Notes: generated by a model not told the origin, from the letters alone. A DNA stretch of 64,000 nucleotides from Daphnia pulex (GCF_021134715.1 NC_060021.1:5084001-5148000); one strand, 5' to 3'; shown: positions 36,009 through 48,206, counted from the first letter of the stretch. Numbers and translations: made by a program.

Positions 36009-39000
36009 ATGAAGACTCGGACCATCGTTTGGACTTTATGGGCGATGGCCGTCTTTTACGGCATCGTCAACTGCCAAGCCGTCGATGAAGGTGAACGCCG
36101 ACCAGGAAGAAAACGCAATCGAGGCAGCGGATCCGGTAGCGTCGGTGGCGGTGGTGGCCCCGGTGTTTCGGCTTTTCGTCCTGATCACAGTGGCGGCGAC
36201 GGTCGTAACTTACCTCTGCCCGTCGACCCGCTCTTTACCGACCAGCGTGAAATCCGGCTCTCCTTCATGAAGGTAACACTAATCAACTTATTGCACTCAC
36301 TAGAGTCGATTTAATGAATTGGCCGTTTACAGGAGCGATTGTGGAGCCCCGGTGGGCCAGCGGAATCTTCTTCCAGGAAGAAGACGACGACGACTGGGAG
36401 TCACAACAACAAGAAGAAGCCGTCCAAGTCTGGTGGTGGTGGTGGCGGTGGTGGCCAGTCATCGGATAATTACTCTGCTGGCTCGAGAAAGTCCGGCCCA
36501 TCTCCAGCGAACGGCAAGAAGCCCAACATCATCTTGATAGTGACAGACGACCAGGACGTTGAACTCGGCTCGCTCGAGTACATGCCCAAAACGCGAGCCA
36601 TTCTCAAGGAGGGCGGGGCGTTCTTCCCAAACTCTTTCGTGTCGACGCCCATGTGCTGTCCGTCAAGGAGTTCTATGCTCACCGGTTTATTCGTCCACAA
36701 TCACGGAGTCCTAACAAACAACGAGAATTGCTCATCAGGTCAGTTGTCTTGTCGTTTCCGGCCTTGCCCCGCCCATTTTTTTTCGTCCTCCGTGTCCTGT
36801 CCAACTAAAAAATGGCCTTTTTTCTCTTTCTCTTTCTTCCTTGTCTTGTTTTATTTCTCAAATATAATTAGCCTATTGGCAAGCGGAGCACGAGCCGAGG
36901 ACGTTTGGCGCTTACTTGGCCAGCGCTGGATATCGGACGGGCTATTTTGGTAAATACCTCAACAAATACAACGGCAGGTATGTCGAGAGAGACGTTTACA
37001 TTCGTGGTTTTTGCAGCGCCAAATTATTTATTTATTTTTTCTCAAACAAAAAGAAAAAAAAGGGAAAAAAAAAAAGATTTTTCCTTTAACGCACGCGCGT
37101 GACGCCTTGCCGATCCATTCTGGCCTATATCAACATCCGTCTTCATTACTATCCTGACCGACTTTGTTTTGTTTTTTTTGTTGTTTTTTTCTTCTCTTCT
37201 CCTCACTGAATAGTTACGTCCCGCCTGGATGGAGAGTCTGGGCCGGTCAAGTCATGAATTCACGATACTACAACTACACCATCAACTTCAACGGACAAAA
37301 GGTACGAAAATATTTTCCTTCTCCTTTTTCTTTTCTTGGCTCGACGGCGGCGCGACCCATTAAGACCCACGTCGACAGGAATTTTGTTGAAATTAACATT
37401 TTTCTTTCTTTTTTCTTTCTTTTCGTGGAGAGAGAGTCTGGCACCTTCTTTCTCTTTTTTAATAACGATAATGTTTTTAATAATGCGCTTCTCGACAGAT
37501 TAAACACGGCGCCGACTACCAGACGGATTATTACCCGGATTTGATCACGAACGATTCGATTAGTTTCCTTCGCGAGTCTAAGCAGCACTACGACCACCAG
37601 CCGTTCCATTTGGTGATGAGTTTCCCGTCGCCGCACGGCCCCGAGGACTCTGCTCCGCAATATTCGGACATGTTTTTCAACGTGACGCGACACCGGACGC
37701 CCAGCTACGATTTCGCCCCCAATCCGGACAAGCAGTGGATTTTGCGTTGGCTGGGCAAAATGAAGCCAGTCCATCATCGTTTTACGGATTTGCTCATGAC
37801 AAAACGGCTCCAGACGCTGCAGAGCGTCGACGAAGCTGTCGAGAAAATCTTTAGCGAATTGGTGGCTCTCGGCCAACTGGAAAATACCTACATCTTTTAC
37901 ACGTCCGATCACGGCTATCATCTCGGACAGTTTGGACTGATCAAAGGTAAAGAATTTCTTTCTTTTCTTTCTTATCATTTTCCGCTTGTCATTTTTTTTC
38001 CCTCCCCTTTAAAGCGACTGTCATCTTTTCATTTTGTTTAACAATTGTCAACGTTTGTGCCTTACCTTTTCTGGGGGGCTTTACTTTTGTCAATCAACTG
38101 TCAAAAGAATCGTCTGATGGATATCTTTTTTTTTTTTAATATTTCTTCTCTCTGCTGATCGATTTGCATTCGGGGCAAGAGACTGAAATAGTTCACAACA
38201 ACCTTCGACGAGTGGGAGAGAAAAACATGAAATAATAAAATGAAATGTTGTAGGCAAGTCGTTCCCGTTCGAGTCTGACATTCGAGTGCCATTTTTGGTG
38301 CGCGGTCCGGGCGTCGGACGCGGTCGGGTGGTCCAGAGTCTGATTGGCAACGTGGATCTGGCGCCGACGTTTTTGGAGATTGCCGGCGTTCCCGTGCCAC
38401 CGCACATGGACGGCGCCTCCATTTTCCGTTTCTTTCAGAAGGAGAAGGTCAAAAGCCGGGCGCCCTGGAGGGACACGTACTTGATCGAGCGAGGCAAAAT
38501 GCCACCCGCGCACTTTCCAAAACTCAACGTCGTCGAAGATGTTCCTAATAACAATGAAGGTACGTTACGTGTGTGTGTGTGCAAGAACAAGTGTGTGTGC
38601 AAGAACAACATCCATCCATCCATCCCCCACCTCGACTAGACTCGGGTGATTATATTTGCCGAATGTTGTGGATAATAATTTAATGATTGGGGTCGTCGAT
38701 GTTAAAAGGAGCTGAAGGCGACGATGCTGACGGAGTGTCGGTCGAGTACACACCGCCCAGGGGCAAATTCGAACGCTGGGCCGTCGAGTGCCGCAAGCCG
38801 CAATACCAGAGCCCGTGCAGTGGCTTCCAAAAATACGAGTGCCTCTTTGTGGACGAGCGCTGGCGGATGAAAAAGTGCCGGCCCACCGTTCACAAAGTGG
38901 CCAAGAAGAAATGGTGCCAATGCAAGGCCCTCTCCAAGTATCGGCTCAGCAAATTGGAGCCGGAAGAGAGGAGGATGCAAAGGGCCTTTCTCAAGGAGCA

Positions 39001-41922
39001 CACGCGGCACGTGGATTGGCGCGGGTACCGGCCTCGATTCCTCAAGACGGTGGCCGGCAAGAAGAAATTCCACAACAGGAATAACAGCCGCCACAAACGC
39101 GAGGAATCGCCAGTCACGAACGTGTCCACGGAGACGGCGGCCGCATCCGCGGAAGGCAGTGTGTTACGCGATGTTGCAGAAGACGAGCTGGAACAGGTCG
39201 AACTCATCATGGAGGACATTTCCGATGAGATTTCCGATCTTGAGGTGAATTTAATTGTTTTTTTTTTTTATTTTTCTACTTTTTTTCCGTTTTTAATCTC
39301 AATTTTGTTTTCAGGCTCTGACGGAAGCGAGAAACGTTTCCAGCAGCACGGAACCCGCAAGCCCGGTCACGATTGCCCCGTCTACCGTTGCTGGATTGCA
39401 AACCGGTAGCCAGAGTAGCAGTGCACCGCAGCTGAACAACAGCGACGGAAAGCTCAACTGTCAAATTGTTGGTCAGTCGCGAATCAATTGCAGCAGCGAA
39501 GTGTACAGCGATCCGGCTACTTGGCGGCTGAGCCGAGATTTCCTGGAGCAGCAAATCCGCATCTTGCGCGTCCAATTGGACGAACTCAAAGTCATCCGCA
39601 AGCACCTGCGGGCCATGCGTCCGGATAAATCTCATGCGGCCATCAGCAAGAAACGGACGAATTCGAAATCCAAATCGAAAATTTCGAGTTCTCAGTCGCT
39701 GTTTGACTGGTCGTCGCCGCCGAAGCGAACGGCAATCAACAGCAGTGACACATCGGACCCAGGGCCCGGCGGAAGAAAACATCGTCCCAAGATGCCGCAA
39801 GTTGATGCGGACGACGTTGAAGAAGAAGAAGACGAAGGCGAGTTGATTGACGAAGAAGAGATGGATCATGAGGACGAAGATGAATCGACAGTCGCCGGTC
39901 CAGTCGAGAGCACGATCGAAGTGACCATCTACGACAATCGAAAAATCAAGTGAGTAAAGAAAAAAAAAGAAACTAAAAAAGATTTATTTTTATTTATATT
40001 TTCTGTGGGGGGGAAGAAGAAGAAGGAAGAAAGTCTATTGAAATTCTAATCCGCACGCATTCCCTATCACCCTGGCCGTTGCCATGTATGGTTTTGTGCG
40101 TCTGTCGATCCATTAAGAATGTGGCACACTGCCACGACGAAGCAAAGAAAGAAACTATGCGAGAGAAGAAAGAGATGATACCACGTTGATAATCCCGACC
40201 GACCGCCTTACCTTTTACCCCAGTCTCTGTTGTAGTACAAGTAGATTTCGGGGAGGAGGAGGGGGGGGGGGGGGGAACTGGAAGGAGATAAGAAAAACGG
40301 AAAAAAAAAAGAACTTCTTTTTTCTCTCTCTGTCTTCTTTTTCTGTTTGGTGTGTGGTTTTCTGTTGGGTGTAGTAGTGGAAGTAGTAATAGTAGCGGTT
40401 CTTTTTCTGGAAGGGAGGTCGAATCGGTGGCAGGGTCACGGAGATATATCCGCGGACTGCTTGGTGGATGAATGGATGGCTTTTTTCCCTTTTGGGAACA
40501 AAAGAAACGCACATACGTACGGTCGTTTGAATAGCCGAGTAGATGGGCGATAGGAAAATGTGTATACAAAGAACAAAAGAGGAACAAACTCGGGGGCTGA
40601 CTCCTTGTTGTTTCTGTGGAGGAATTCTTCGAGACGTGTTCGAATGTGGCGACCTTGAAGATGGATCTGCTGTCGGTATCCATTGGGCTAGAACCAGGGC
40701 CTCTGTGACTCTCCTTTGGCTTCTATTTCATTCCTCCCCTTCACGGAAAAAGAAAATAAAAATAAAAAGTGTGTTGAGGCGATGAGGAGGGTAGTCTACG
40801 TCATTAGGCAAATCAGCTGTTTCTACCTGTGTGTGTGTTTTCTTCTTCTTCTTTCGAATCATCACACACAAACATATCCACGACGACTCCGCCTTCCGCT
40901 GGCCGCTTCAAAAGAATAGATTCTATTCAATTAGGGACTGTGAATTGGAAATGCTAATTCCCATTGACCTTAATGATCCCGTCTTGTTGTGTAGGCGCAT
41001 GTATCGCTTTTGACCATCTTTTCTTCTGCTGAGGTTTCCCCTCTAATTGCTCCTTTGTTCTCCTTCATTCATTCATTCATTGATTCATTGTGTTTTTCGT
41101 TAGGCCGTCGAATAACGCCGGACGGATTGGGATGTGCCCTTGTGTGGACATGAATTGGTCTCCCCGGAGTCGCGAGGCCCGGAACGAGGAGCGTCTGGTG
41201 CGTCAGGCGAATCGCCGCAAGATCAAGGAGGAGCGACAGAAGCGACGCCAAAAAAAGTTGAGCCGCAAACGGGCCATGGTCGAGTCTCACAACGGCCAGT
41301 GCAACTACGAGAAGATGAATTGCTTCAGCCACGACAAGGATCATTGGCGGACGGCCCCGTTGTGGAACGACGGCCCCTTCTGCGTCTGCATGAACGCCAA
41401 CAACAATACGTACTGGTGCGTCCGCACGCTCAACACGACCCACAACTCGCTCTACTGCGAATTCATCACCGGATTCGTCACCTACTACGACATGCGCATC
41501 GACCCCTACCAGCTGCGCAACATCGCCCACACCTTGTCTGAAAATCAATTGGCCTTCTTCCATCAGACGCTCGAACGGTTGCGCGTCTGCAAAGGAGCCG
41601 ACTGTTTCGTCAACACTCATCCCTCCGCCGCCAAATTACTGGCGGCTAATGGACCCGCAAAGTCGGATCCCGAAGAGGGCAAAAACGCCAGTTATCACCT
41701 ACAAAGTAGTCACCTGCTCGACAATGGGTAACGATGAATCTCAAGCTGCTCGTCTATTTGCAATTAAAGTTAAAAATGTGTCTGTTCTTCTTTTCAAAAA
41801 CAAAAAAAAACAGGAGGTTGGCTAAAGTCAAACCGAGACGTGACGGATACTGGCGCCGGTCGAAGCGACGAGAAAGGCAGACGCCAGATGTTGTTGTTGC
41901 GTCATCCAGCGCCGCCGCGTGA
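36009..41922 (+). CDS. Sulf1: Extracellular heparan sulfate 6-O-endosulfatase (Sulf)
   Basis: Secreted, cell-surface enzyme that removes 6-O-sulfates from heparan sulfate and so tunes Wnt, FGF and Hedgehog signalling. Ten exons join in frame: 36,009-36,272, 36,333-36,738, 36,872-36,977, 37,214-37,301, 37,499-37,946, 38,254-38,559, 38,709-39,244, 39,315-39,949, 41,104-41,727 and 41,814-41,922, giving 1,173 residues (fly Sulf1 about 1,100, vertebrates about 870). A signal peptide (about 1-23) is followed by a Gly/Lys-rich extension, then the sulfatase core: DDQD metal ligands (about 160), [11 protein letters not shown] with the formylglycine Cys near 196, [18 protein letters not shown] and [12 protein letters not shown]. 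The basic hydrophilic domain (exons 7-9) is long and ends in an acidic block ([20 protein letters not shown]). The C-terminal domain is [14 protein letters not shown] onward. The last short exon avoids a TAA that would end the protein at residue 1,138 if intron 9 were retained. Confidence 0.93.
40261..40275 (+). repeat. 15-base G run in Sulf intron 8
   Basis: Fifteen consecutive G preceded by GGGGAGGAGGA; a candidate G-quadruplex or slippage site in the 1.15-kb intron, which otherwise shows no gene. Confidence 0.85.
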
Positions 41923-43255
41923 TTGATCTCCGTCGTCCCTCACGGCTTCCCTTTCTTTTTCACTCCGCCTTCCCTCCTCGACAAAGTTCACTAACTACCC
42001 CCGAGAGATTATTATAGGACACAGATGGATATAAAAGAGCAGCCAGACTCGGTCAATGTTTATATCCCCCTTCCCCTTTTTTTTTTTGTTTTTAGGAAAA
42101 ATTCTTCGCCTTTTTTTAAAAATCGTTTTGATTTTGTTATTTTCGCCGGATCGTTTATATCCCCTAGATGTTTATCGTTCGCGGTTTTCTGTAAAACAGA
42201 TGAAGGATTCACATTCTCAGTCGTGTCCCGACTTTTCGTATTAGAGCGGGAGCAAAGTGCCAAAACGTCACATTTTCTTGCCGACGAATGGGAATCGGAT
42301 CTTGACAAAATTATTGACTTCTTTCTCTCCCGTTTCTTTTTTTAATTATTATTCTACACACAAACTTGGATGTTTTTTCCTTTTTTTTTTGCTTTATTAA
42401 TTTTTTATTAAAAACTCAGAAAGAAAAACGAGAAAAAAGAAAAAAAAATGTTGAATTTTGTTATCAAGTTTTTTTTTGCCATCAAATGTTTTGACTGTGG
42501 CCTCGACTTTGACTCGCGGCCACACACGAAAAATTTCTCGATATTTTTTCCCCTCTATATTTTCCTTCGTTACGCCCCGTTGTATTTTGTATATATTACT
42601 GAACTGCCAGAGATGTACTCCCGGATGTCGTTAGGTGGCTCTACCATCTGGAATTTTGTTTTTCATTTCACGTTGCTTACCTTTTCCGTATGTGTATAAA
42701 CACCCGACAGTTCCACGGCGAGAAACAAGGTGAAAGGAAAAACAACGGAGACGAGCAATGTCCTAAATTGCCGTTTCAAAATTGTTCTATGGATTTCTTC
42801 TCTTTGGATGTTAAAATCTTAAAAAAGGCTGTGTTCATTATTTCTGAGCTGGTTTCTGTTGACTATAAGTGTGTAGCCATATTTTTGTGTATTTGTTGAT
42901 TCTCTCTACGTTCAAATGATGTGAATACTCCGTCATCTCTATTTGCCATTTCAAACTGTTCATTTTTTTGTCGTAAAGTGTTTTTTTTTTATGTCGTTGA
43001 TTAAACACGGAAAATCACGGAAAATACATTGACTATTTATTCGCGTTATGCTGGAAAAAAAACTATATTTGAACATGGGTTTTGAAAAATGGTTGTCAAT
43101 GACCATTTTGGCAAATTAAAAAAAAAAACCTGTTACCTTTTCTTCGTCGGCAGTGTGATTGACGTCGGTCTTTCGGTTGATTTTCTTACCCGTCCTTATT
43201 ACCTGACGGCCAACAGCTGTTCACTGGCGCCCAATCGTTTGTGCGTCGATGCGCC
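41923..43255 (+). other. Sulf 3' UTR and intergenic DNA
   Basis: T-rich non-coding sequence without a supportable gene; ATTAAA at about 43,000 is a possible late poly(A) signal. Confidence 0.4.
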
Positions 43256-44083
43256 AATCGTGATGAGGTGGATTTTGATCGCTGGTTTAGTCAGGTTAGT
43301 AACATTTGAAAACTATTCGTAACAGTAACTGATTCCCTTCCATTCAAAGGTTTTGTTGCAAGAACTTCGCGTTAAAGAGAATAACTACCGTATTCTACGA
43401 CGAAGGGTGGTCTGGCTGTTGGGTCGTTGGATTGGTGTTAAACTATCGGTTGACCTCCGACCCTTGATTTACGAAACGGTAACAATTGTCACTTCTTTCT
43501 CCCATAATTGTGTGATTACGTCGTTTTTGTGTTTAATCTAAAAAGGTCCTTGGTTTAATGGAACCCAGCGAAGATCTTGTCATTCGACTGTCTGCTGCTG
43601 TGACATTACGATCAGCTCTGGATGACTTTGAGTTCAACGCCGAGCAATTTCTTCCGTTTCTAGAACGCTCTTTCTCATTGTTATTCACTCTTTTGAAAGA
43701 GACTGAAGAATGTGAAACCAAAGTTTGTTACATAAATTTTTGTTCGATCAATACTTTTGTTTTCCATTGTTATCTTTTTGCCTTATAGATGAATGTGTTA
43801 AATGTGATGTCGCTTCTCATCGAATTACTGGGGAAACAAATGAAGCCTTTCCTCGGTACGTTGCTGCAACTCCTTCCCGCTTTATGGGATGCTTCTGAGA
43901 AGCACAATCTTCTACGTTGCGCTATTATTAGCACCCTCGTTCATGTTGTTAAGGTAAATTGTTTTTATTAACTATGTATTGGCCTGTTTAATCACTTTAT
44001 TACTATTAAACAACCAGAGAGTAGGAGGTAATAGTGAAGATCTGCTTCATTGTCTGCTACCAGTTGTTTTCCTTATTGTTTAG
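43256..44083 (+). pseudogene. IPO11: Orphan block of importin-11 exons
   Basis: Five consecutive exon-like blocks with good splice sites encode a mid-protein slice of importin-11 (a Ran-dependent nuclear import receptor): to 43,294 (DEVDFDRWFSQ|), 43,350-43,478 (VLLQELRVKENNYRILRRRV...), 43,546-43,722 (GLMEPSEDLVIRLSAAVTL...), 43,789-43,953 (MNVLNVMSLLIELLGKQMKP...) and 44,018-44,083 (RVGGNSEDLLHCLLPVVFLIV, stop). From memory this matches roughly residues 435-580 of human IPO11 (VDFDQWF, YKILRRRVIWLIGQW, DDFEF). No Ran-binding N-terminus or C-terminus is nearby. Reading frame is intact across the joins, so the duplication is recent or still under constraint. The upstream part of the first block (43,150-43,255) is not recognisable. 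Confidence 0.7.
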
Positions 44084-44089
44084 AACTAG

Positions 44090-45500
44090 GATCTGAAAAT
44101 CTCATTATATGCTGTGATATTCTTATAATCGTAATTTTTCACTAGTAGATGTAACAGGGATTCCTTAACCTTATTTCCTAGATGGTGAATTTATTTTAGC
44201 GATGCGGTCGTTTTCCATGTGTTTCTATATGGAATTTAATGTCAGAATATGTTTCTTTGTGTCTCCCATCAGTCTAATATGGATTTTAAAAATTTTTTAA
44301 ATGTTCAAGCTGCAATATGTAACAAATCAATACTAAATGAGAACTCGGAAAATTGCAGCCTTTTTTCTGCTGAGTTCATCGTTTTACCTGTGTTTTATTT
44401 TTTTTCTAGGTAAAATTACAGTTGAGTTTTACAGTACGTAAGTAACGTAACGTTAACTTAAGCTCTCTGCAAACAGGAGTTCTGGCGAGAAGTACGTGAT
44501 ACCGAGGTAATAACTAATAAAGGAGACGCTAGACGAACGAACACATTTCCGCGTTGATATCGTGCTTCGTAGAAATTTCACTCCTGTCGAGATGCTCTCT
44601 ATTTGGCTATTCGAACGTAGTATTAGTTTCAAATAATACTTACAATGATTGCCGGAAGTGGAATCACGGACGACGGACAAGCTCGACACACTGGATCACG
44701 TCATCACCGCCACTAAGACCGTCATATCCGTATCCGACGCACCGGTTCGGGTTTACCAATCCGTGTTTTAATTAGTCTGTTTGAATGTTTGGCAACTCAA
44801 GCTCATCAGATTTATTTGTATCCGATTCATTTCTCGTGATGTTAACATTCGATCCTTCGAAAAGCAATCCATCCGTTCCGTTCATAGTCTTTCTTAGCAA
44901 GCGTGGATGAACCTAATATTGGCTGTTAGTAGGTGGCTAAAGTTACGAGGTGTATTCGTGAAATTCCACCATTTAATTTAGAGATACTGATTGAAAATGT
45001 TTTCCTAATCCACGGCAGATTTACGATATCCTATATATTCAGTAAAAAAAATGGTCCTTGTGATTAACTACATCTTTTTTCTTTTCTGCCTATACGTTTT
45101 AAAACACAAGTTACAAATAATCCGGTAAGCAAATAAGCTGGTGGGTACACAGTTAAGCATTTGTATTGGTTTACATCATAAAACCTGTCGACAGAAACTA
45201 AAGTTTGTATCCCCAATTTAAACATTTCGAACAATTTGACAGATCATGAAAGCATATTACTCAAATAAAATCTTGTGAACCAACTTGTTTCTGTTCTTAC
45301 TCCAAATTTTCCGGTAGGCCAAAACTAATACCTGGGAACAATCAACTTTCCATTTGAGATGGGACCAATATTTCAGCCACTACACTCAAAAACCTGTATA
45401 ATTTAATTTAAAAAAGTTACATGTCTACATAATAATACTGATTTTAATTGTACGGCATTAAGTATCAGACTGCAAGGAGTTTTTAAATCAGTTGTTCATA
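44090..45500. other. Intergenic region between the IPO11 fragment and IPO4
   Basis: No gene supported. A GC-richer island near 44,640-44,760 has short open frames on both strands without recognisable domains. Confidence 0.4.
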
Positions 45501-45532
45501 CAATTTTTTGTTTCATCACATACTACCACTGA

Positions 45533-47967
45533 TTAAACCAAAACCTCTTTCAACTTCTGATGTACTTCAGCTGGAAGAGCGGACGCCCATTCGTTGTACA
45601 GATCAGGAAAATCGGACGCGATGTGCGCCATCAGCTCATTAAACATGGGTTTTTGCTCTGCAAAAATATACACAAACACAAAACGTTTTAATCTGATAAC
45701 GTGATAATAGAAAATAAAATGAATTAAAAACAAAAAAACATACCAGGTTGGAGTTCCTGTTGTGTGGCCATCGTTAATATCACGTTCATGACTTGAGGTA
45801 AATGTGATGCAAAGAGCGGGTGACCATTAGAGGATAGAAAAAGGAAACATTTAAGCACCGAAGAGTTCTCGTGAAAGTCTTCCCGCAACGGCAGATAGTT
45901 CATCAGCACTGGGAAAACCTACAAAACACACGGGAAATAGTAAATAATCGAGAGATAACACACAAATTTACCGCAGTTCCATACCTGATCCATGGGTACT
46001 GCACTGATGTTGACGATGATCATCCGAGTAAATGCAGCGCAGATATTATCCAGCGCAAGCGGATTAGTCTCGCGCGATAATGCATCGGACAGTAATTGAA
46101 GAATAAGTGGGAAATATCTGCAAAATAAAAAAAACAATCATTTTAAGCCGAGTTGAAAAATGTTTTTTTCTGTCAATAATTGCAAGTATACTAACGAGAA
46201 GAGCGATGAAAGTGAACTGGCACGAAGGATCGGAATCAAACATAAACGTACCGGGCATGCAGGGCCAATTCCCCAAGGGCAAGGAAAGCTTCCTTCTTTT
46301 CTTGCAGATATGCATTCTCCACAGAGTAGCCGTCCACATCGCTTTCGTCATCATCTTCGTTGTCCATTGACTCTTCGTCATCGTCGAGAAAATCGAGAGG
46401 TGGGAAAGCTGATTCGTCGTCATCATCATTAGTTTCAGCCATAACATCTTCGTTAGTAACACCTTCGTTGCTCTCGATGGCCTTCACCAATAAAGGAATA
46501 ATAACCGGCAGGGCTGCACCATCCTCTTTCATGACACTAGCAAGCGAAGCAAACACTTTGAATGCGCGTATGCGGAAAATAGGATAGTCATTGCTTTGAA
46601 CTAGATTAAGAGTTAAACTGAGACATTCGTCAGCAAACGGCTGGAAGGTTTGTTCGTCAATCATTCCAGCAATTACGGCCAGCGTATCTAAAAATTTGAA
46701 AAAGATTTCGTTAATTGGGAACATTATTAATATAACAGTGGAATATTAACCTAAAGCTTGAAGCGGAAAGCGCAAATCTTCCTTCTCGTCTTCTTTGATC
46801 ACAGCAAACAGCGTTTGGAGAATTGGACTGACAAGTTTATTTTCAATAATTGACTAAAAATTAAAATTTAGTTAGTACTGAGTAGCAATAAGGTGCTATA
46901 GCGAAAAATTATACCTTCTTCTCGAGTCGCACGAGAGTGGCAATACAACTCAGAGCTTTAATTCGAGCTTTAATTCGCATGAAATCATCCAACTCTTTTT
47001 TGGAAGCAATTTCCAAGCACAGTTCTGTGACTGCTTTCAAATGAGGGGCTAATACTGCAGTTCTTCTCATCAACAGTTCTTCCCAAATTTCCATTAAATT
47101 AACTGCGATCCAAGTCATTGTCTTGACTCCATCAATGACAATGAAATTTCTAACGACAATTAAAACTTTAGGGATGAGTGGCTGGATCATTGTCTGTTAA
47201 AGGAAATAAATTAATTATTTATAACACACAATAGGATTTAGAAAGAAAAAATGCTTACAATTTCATCAGTTCCAATACATGGAATAAGCTTTTTGAAAAC
47301 AACACAGGCGTAGCAGGCAGAAATGGTGTCGGAATCTTGCAAAGCGGAATCAAAGATGGGTACAAATGGCTTCAAGAACAACTTCAATTCTTCAATAGCT
47401 CTATCTGCCACAATGCTTAGGATGAACCATCCTAATTCTTTCTCGTTGGCATTCTCCTGGCAACACAATTGCTGAATGAATTCCAACAGCTCAGGCCATT
47501 TTCTCTCAGCCAACTCATGTTTTGAAATCGACCCAACCACTTGGGCAGCTATGTTTCTTACACTGATGTCAGGTTCTCTGGTTAAAGCATCCAAAAGACC
47601 GAACTTGATCCTATGAGACAACTAGTAAAGTAGTGAATCGACAACTAGATTGTGATTGCTTTCTAACCCTTGCTTGAAGTCCACTGTCAGTTTCTCCCAA
47701 TGATAAATTTTTGAAAGTCGTTTTTGGAGAAGGACAAGTGCATACTGCCTAATCAGTGGGCTAGTGGAGTGTTTCCCAATGTGAAGCAAGGTGGGGAAAA
47801 TAGTTGGACGTTTCATTGCCTCCTTAAGTTCAGCCGTGCCCTAAAATCCGAAAAATAAAAATGGTTAGGCCTATATAATTTTATTAATGACGTATTGAAT
47901 TTACCGTTCTAACTGATTCATCATCAGGTTCCAAAACCTTAGCTAGAATCTCGTCCACAGAATTCAT
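45533..47967 (-). CDS. IPO4: Importin-4-like karyopherin, internally shortened
   Basis: Importin-beta family nuclear import receptor; in other animals it carries histones and ribosomal proteins. Nine minus-strand exons join in frame: 47,905-47,967, 47,668-47,840, 47,259-47,610, 46,915-47,193, 46,751-46,853, 46,252-46,687, 45,985-46,117, 45,744-45,918 and 45,533-45,657, giving 612 residues against about 1,080 in human. The N-terminal HEAT repeats (MKRPTIFPTLLHIGKHSTS, VRNIAAQVVGSISKHEL), the acidic insert with GYSVENAYLQEKKEAFLALG and the C-terminus (LLSDALSRETNPLALDNICA, LMNYLPLREDFHENSSVLKC) all match IPO4. Two blocks of about 200-270 residues are absent, at the exon 5/6 join (residue 323) and the exon 6/7 join (about 469); introns there are only 63 and 134 bp, so no hidden exons fit. 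It may be a functional short form or a decaying copy. Confidence 0.8.
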
Positions 47968-48011
47968 GTTGACCGCTTGAAAGGAAAACTGCGAACTTTA
48001 GAGGAGACTAC

Positions 48012-48206
48012 TCAATCAAGAATCAACCACGAATAACACGTGTATGGTAGTTGTTTTTTTCCCCTCTCTGTGTGTACTGTAGACGTTTTCCAGTCCTTGA
48101 TCGGGTTTGTAGAGTTGGGATCAAAGTGGCTGTTGCGCTTCGATTCAGCACCGCTAGCCGCTGGGGGGGGTGCCAACTGTGACGCACGATAACGTCCTTG
48201 ACTCAT
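48012..48206 (-). CDS. 64-codon ORF upstream of IPO4
   Basis: An ATG-initiated frame on the IPO4 strand starts MSQGRYRASQLAPPPAASGA and contains FDPNSTNPIKDWKTS, ending 44 bases before the IPO4 start codon. Composition is coding-like in the first 45 codons. I do not recognise the family. It could be an upstream ORF in the IPO4 leader, a separate microprotein gene, or chance. The 176-bp gap to the WDR3 start leaves room for a shared bidirectional promoter. Confidence 0.35.
   Translation of the reverse strand: MSQGRYRASQLAPPPAASGAESKRNSHFDPNSTNPIKDWKTSTVHTERGKKQLPYTCYSWLILD

Noticed and set aside
35462..36025. 187-codon minus-strand frame overlapping the Sulf start
   Set aside because: It is antisense to the signal-peptide exon and leader, and is low-complexity Ser/Leu/Arg.
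37274..37978. 234-codon minus-strand frame
   Set aside because: Mostly the mirror of Sulf exon 5; the plus strand encodes well-conserved sulfatase motifs.
39276..39869. 197-codon minus-strand frame
   Set aside because: Antisense shadow of the Sulf hydrophilic-domain exon.
41069..41620. 183-codon minus-strand frame
   Set aside because: Antisense shadow of the conserved Sulf C-terminal exon.
43089..43322. 77-codon frame with a hydrophobic end as a small membrane protein
   Set aside because: A different frame of the same DNA encodes DEVDFDRWFSQ, which continues into the importin-11 exons.
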